Both the position numbers and the translations under genes were made by a program. Of a stretch of 60,000 bases of DNA, positions 57,604 to 60,000 are shown one piece after another. Each line of letters starts with the position of its first letter. Position 1 is the first letter of the stretch. The stretch covers positions 67,830,001-67,890,000 of the forward strand of contig CM060733.1 in NCBI GenBank assembly GCA_030704615.1. Direction: 5' to 3'. The notes under the pieces were generated by a model. It did not search any database. It was not told where the DNA came from and worked only from the letters and a program-made list of their open reading frames with translations. Source of the DNA: Takakia lepidozioides (taxonomy: Eukaryota > Streptophyta > Takakiopsida > Takakiales > Takakiaceae).

Positions 57604-58344
57604 CTACCGGCGAATTTCTAGGATAAGCGGGGCGTACTTCTGACGTTTTTCAAGGATGGAGGTGTGTGGGAAGCGGTCATGGCAGTACGTAAATTCAATG
57701 AAGTGTATGGTGAATGATGGGGAGGGAATAGAGGGCGGGGGAGCATTTATGGGGAGTCCTTGGACTAACAGAATATCCGGGCAGAGTCTAGCAGGACATG
57801 TGCATGTAACGTGGGGATGACAGACACAAGGTAGTAGCCAGGTTGATACTGTATGATCTGGGGGTCTGCCTTGGTATGTGCCCGCATTGATGAGTGAAAA
57901 CCATCTGGTTTCCTTATGCCGTTGTAGTAGTTTGTGGATGTGCCATACGGCTTGGTTATGTCTGGCAATACGAAGGCCATGTATAACTGGGTGGGAACAT
58001 TTGCTAAGGATATGATGCCAAGTGTCACGTACCGCATGTATGTGGTAGCAGAGGGAACAGTGAGGGGATGGAAACTTGGTTGGCCAAAAGGTGTGCTTAC
58101 GTTGGTGCCCCATATATTGGGCATATCTAAATTTGAGCGTTTGTCGGATTTGTGCATCAGATGCGGCTTTAGTGTTCCAAAAGTGATTGGACAATTTGTG
58201 ATGAAGTGTTGCGGAGTTTTCCATTTTTTGATATATTGTTTGGTGTGACTGAGAGATGCGGTGGCTTGTTTGTTGGCTAGCTTTTAAATACTCCTCTCTC
58301 TTTGCTGCGTACCTGTGAATTCTTGCTCCCCTTTCATCACTCAT
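57604..58344 (-). pseudogene. non-LTR (LINE-type) ORF2 C-terminal domain
   Basis: A 246-codon open frame carries CSLCYHIHAVRDTWHHILSK and CSHPVIHGLRIARHN, a C-x2-C...H...C zinc element, then RLCPDILLVQG and FIEFTYCHDRF...KYAPLILE. This succession (CCHC followed by a PD...I(E/D)...KY..L module) occurs at the C-terminus of several non-LTR retroelements. No RT precedes it within the window, so it is a 5'-truncated LINE copy. The frame itself is uninterrupted. Confidence 0.6.
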
Positions 58345-60000
58345 GACCCATGTCTTTCATGTCTAGCATGAGGCATTACCCAAAACTCCCTCCTGTAGTA
58401 CCTCTCATATATGCCTGGATTTCTTTCAAGCTTCAGTGCATTCCTGGCTAAACTAGAAGTCTGGGTTACCATGTAACCATATGGAAGACAAGTCTGAAAG
58501 GCCGTTCTTGGCGTTGTAAGTAAAAATAGAGGGGCCTAATACCCATGTCACTTCACCCGTTAGATCACCACCTACCTTTATAGCTGCAGCAGAAGAGAAA
58601 GTCAAAAGATAGGGGTATACAAGACAACTACTTGCAAGACATCTACTGTGTTTTGTTCAAGAGAAACATCATCCTCGGTTGGATTCATTGGCCTTCAACT
58701 GACACTTTCCCAGTCCACTTCTCCATGGGGTGATTGCAGCCTACAGTGTCCATTTTTTGCTGTCACAACACTGTTTTTTCCAGACATAGAATAGTGGTAA
58801 ATTATCATACTCCTACATGACAATGCCATCAATAAAAAGGGACTAACATATAGAGGCTCATCTACATACTTTCACACTTTTAAATATCATTATCAAAAAT
58901 CAAAATCTAGATGCTATGGACTTTTAAAAAGTCCATAAAGAATTGTCACAGTCCATAAAAAAAAGACGTTATGGAGTTTTATAATATAGGAGTTAGAACA
59001 AAGTCAAGAAAAAGGACTCTCTCAAACTTGCTTTGGAGAATGAGGAATATGGAATGAAAACTATCATTCAAAAATATGAAGTTAAAAAAAAAAATGTACT
59101 ATTTTGAGCCTAAAAAATAGCTATTTTCATAAAGTCCTTTATGACTAAATTCTCTTGAAATAACAATTTTTTTTTTCATTAGAGGCTTTCATTAACCATA
59201 AATGCACAGTTGAGTATGATCAAATTTCAAAAAAACATTTGTGAATTGATATTATCGTAATTTAAAAATCTTGGTTTTAACAGTCAATAATAGACGGTCA
59301 AGATTGTAAGTTGAAGCAAATCCGATGGTTGAGGATTTGCCACATCCTCCTTTATGTACTCACGATCTGCCATTTTTGGTCCATTCTAGCTTGCAACCAC
59401 CCCATGCTCTACCTTCATTGTTCACAGTTCTTGCCACCAAGCTGCCCTTAGTCAGAGTTGCATGTAGATATGTGCCCCCCTGGAATCCAAAGATTTCTGG
59501 TCCAACTACTTTCCAGATATCACTTGCTATATCCTCTTTCTATCAAGTCGCTTGTCCACGATCTTCTATCTTGTGATGCAGTGAATAGATGCTAGACTCC
59601 ATCATTTTGTCCAAGCCTATGTTGACTCTAAGATAAGACTACTGATTGCTTGTTGTCATGACTACTTCTGCAGGAAAAGAACTCACTCAACTCAAACACT
59701 ACACTCTTCAAACATCACACCATTCACTTGATCAACCTTTGATAAAAACATAGCTTGCTGACACTTTTACTTGCATAACTCGAGCTTCCTTCTTGCCCAA
59801 GTGCATACCAAATAGAGAGAGAGAGAGAGAGAGTATGTCTTGCGTCTTTGCTTATATAGGTAAAGCAAGCTCCTTAAGATGGAGGTCGAGGTCGAGGTGG
59901 TACTGCTGGCGGAGGAGATGAAAGTGGAGGTGGTTGAGGATATAATGTCGGAGACTTTCATGTGAACGTGGCTGCATGGCTAACTATGGTATGAAATATA
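58345..60000. other. intergenic, no gene recognised
   Basis: AT-rich from 58840 to 59300. A hairpin (ATGGACTTTT / AAAAGTCCAT) lies at about 58916-58937. (GA)n tract 59812-59834 and GAGGTC repeats 59880-59900. Short frames have no motifs. Confidence 0.4.

Noticed and set aside
59767-59961. Serine/threonine-rich minus-strand protein
   Set aside because: Translation of GA and GAGGTC simple repeats.

Overview
The window looks like repeat-rich nuclear DNA of a streptophyte green alga; a charophyte such as Chara is my inference from content, not a database match. Reasons: spliceosomal introns with GT-AG borders, a plant-type gamma-glutamyl hydrolase, PPR repeats and a possible OSB-type single-strand-DNA-binding motif, and a dense mixture of decayed Ty3/gypsy, CACTA, MULE-like, LINE and Penelope-like elements. 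Only one gene reads as fully intact, the gamma-glutamyl hydrolase at 34867-36735.

Layout. 0-1.2 kb: broken minus-strand gag-like gene with a CCHC knuckle. 1.8-3.1 kb: array of about 25 palindromes at a 52-bp period. 3.4-6.26 kb: truncated plus-strand copy (C) of a ParB/Srx-like gene. 6.3-9.9 kb: minus-strand chromovirus with chromodomain. 10.0-10.3 kb: 10-bp tandem repeat. 10.5-14.9 kb: gypsy element whose integrase ends in a PHD-finger-like domain, then an LTR-LTR junction. 14.9-17.1 kb: decayed MULE-like transposase. 17.2-26.2 kb: two divergent copies (A minus, B plus) of the same ParB-like gene, in which the C-terminal half resembles a permuted N4/N6 DNA methyltransferase. 26.9-30.1 kb: third gypsy pol. 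30.1-34.2 kb: no clear gene. 34.9-36.7 kb: GGH gene. 37.6-38.4 kb: inverted-repeat-bounded element. 40.2-41.8 kb: second, deleted PHD-gypsy copy interrupted by a CACTA-type end. 42.3-43.2 kb: CACTA transposase fragment. 44.4-47.8 kb: tandem PPR pseudogene array with OSB-like tails. 48.9-49.8 kb: CACTA-associated gene. 50-52.5 kb: palindromes and small repeats. 52.4-58.3 kb: LINE fragments and a Penelope-like RT split by an inverted duplication. 58.3-60 kb: no gene seen.

The most unusual content is the ParB/Srx-like plus methyltransferase-like family (three copies) together with palindromes sharing the core CGGYRCCG. These occur as an array upstream of copy C, inside introns of copies A and C, and in a few other places. 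A functional link (parS-like sites, hairpin elements, methylation targets) is a hypothesis. All three copies carry nonsense changes, mostly TGG or CGA to stop, so none here is obviously functional in full length.
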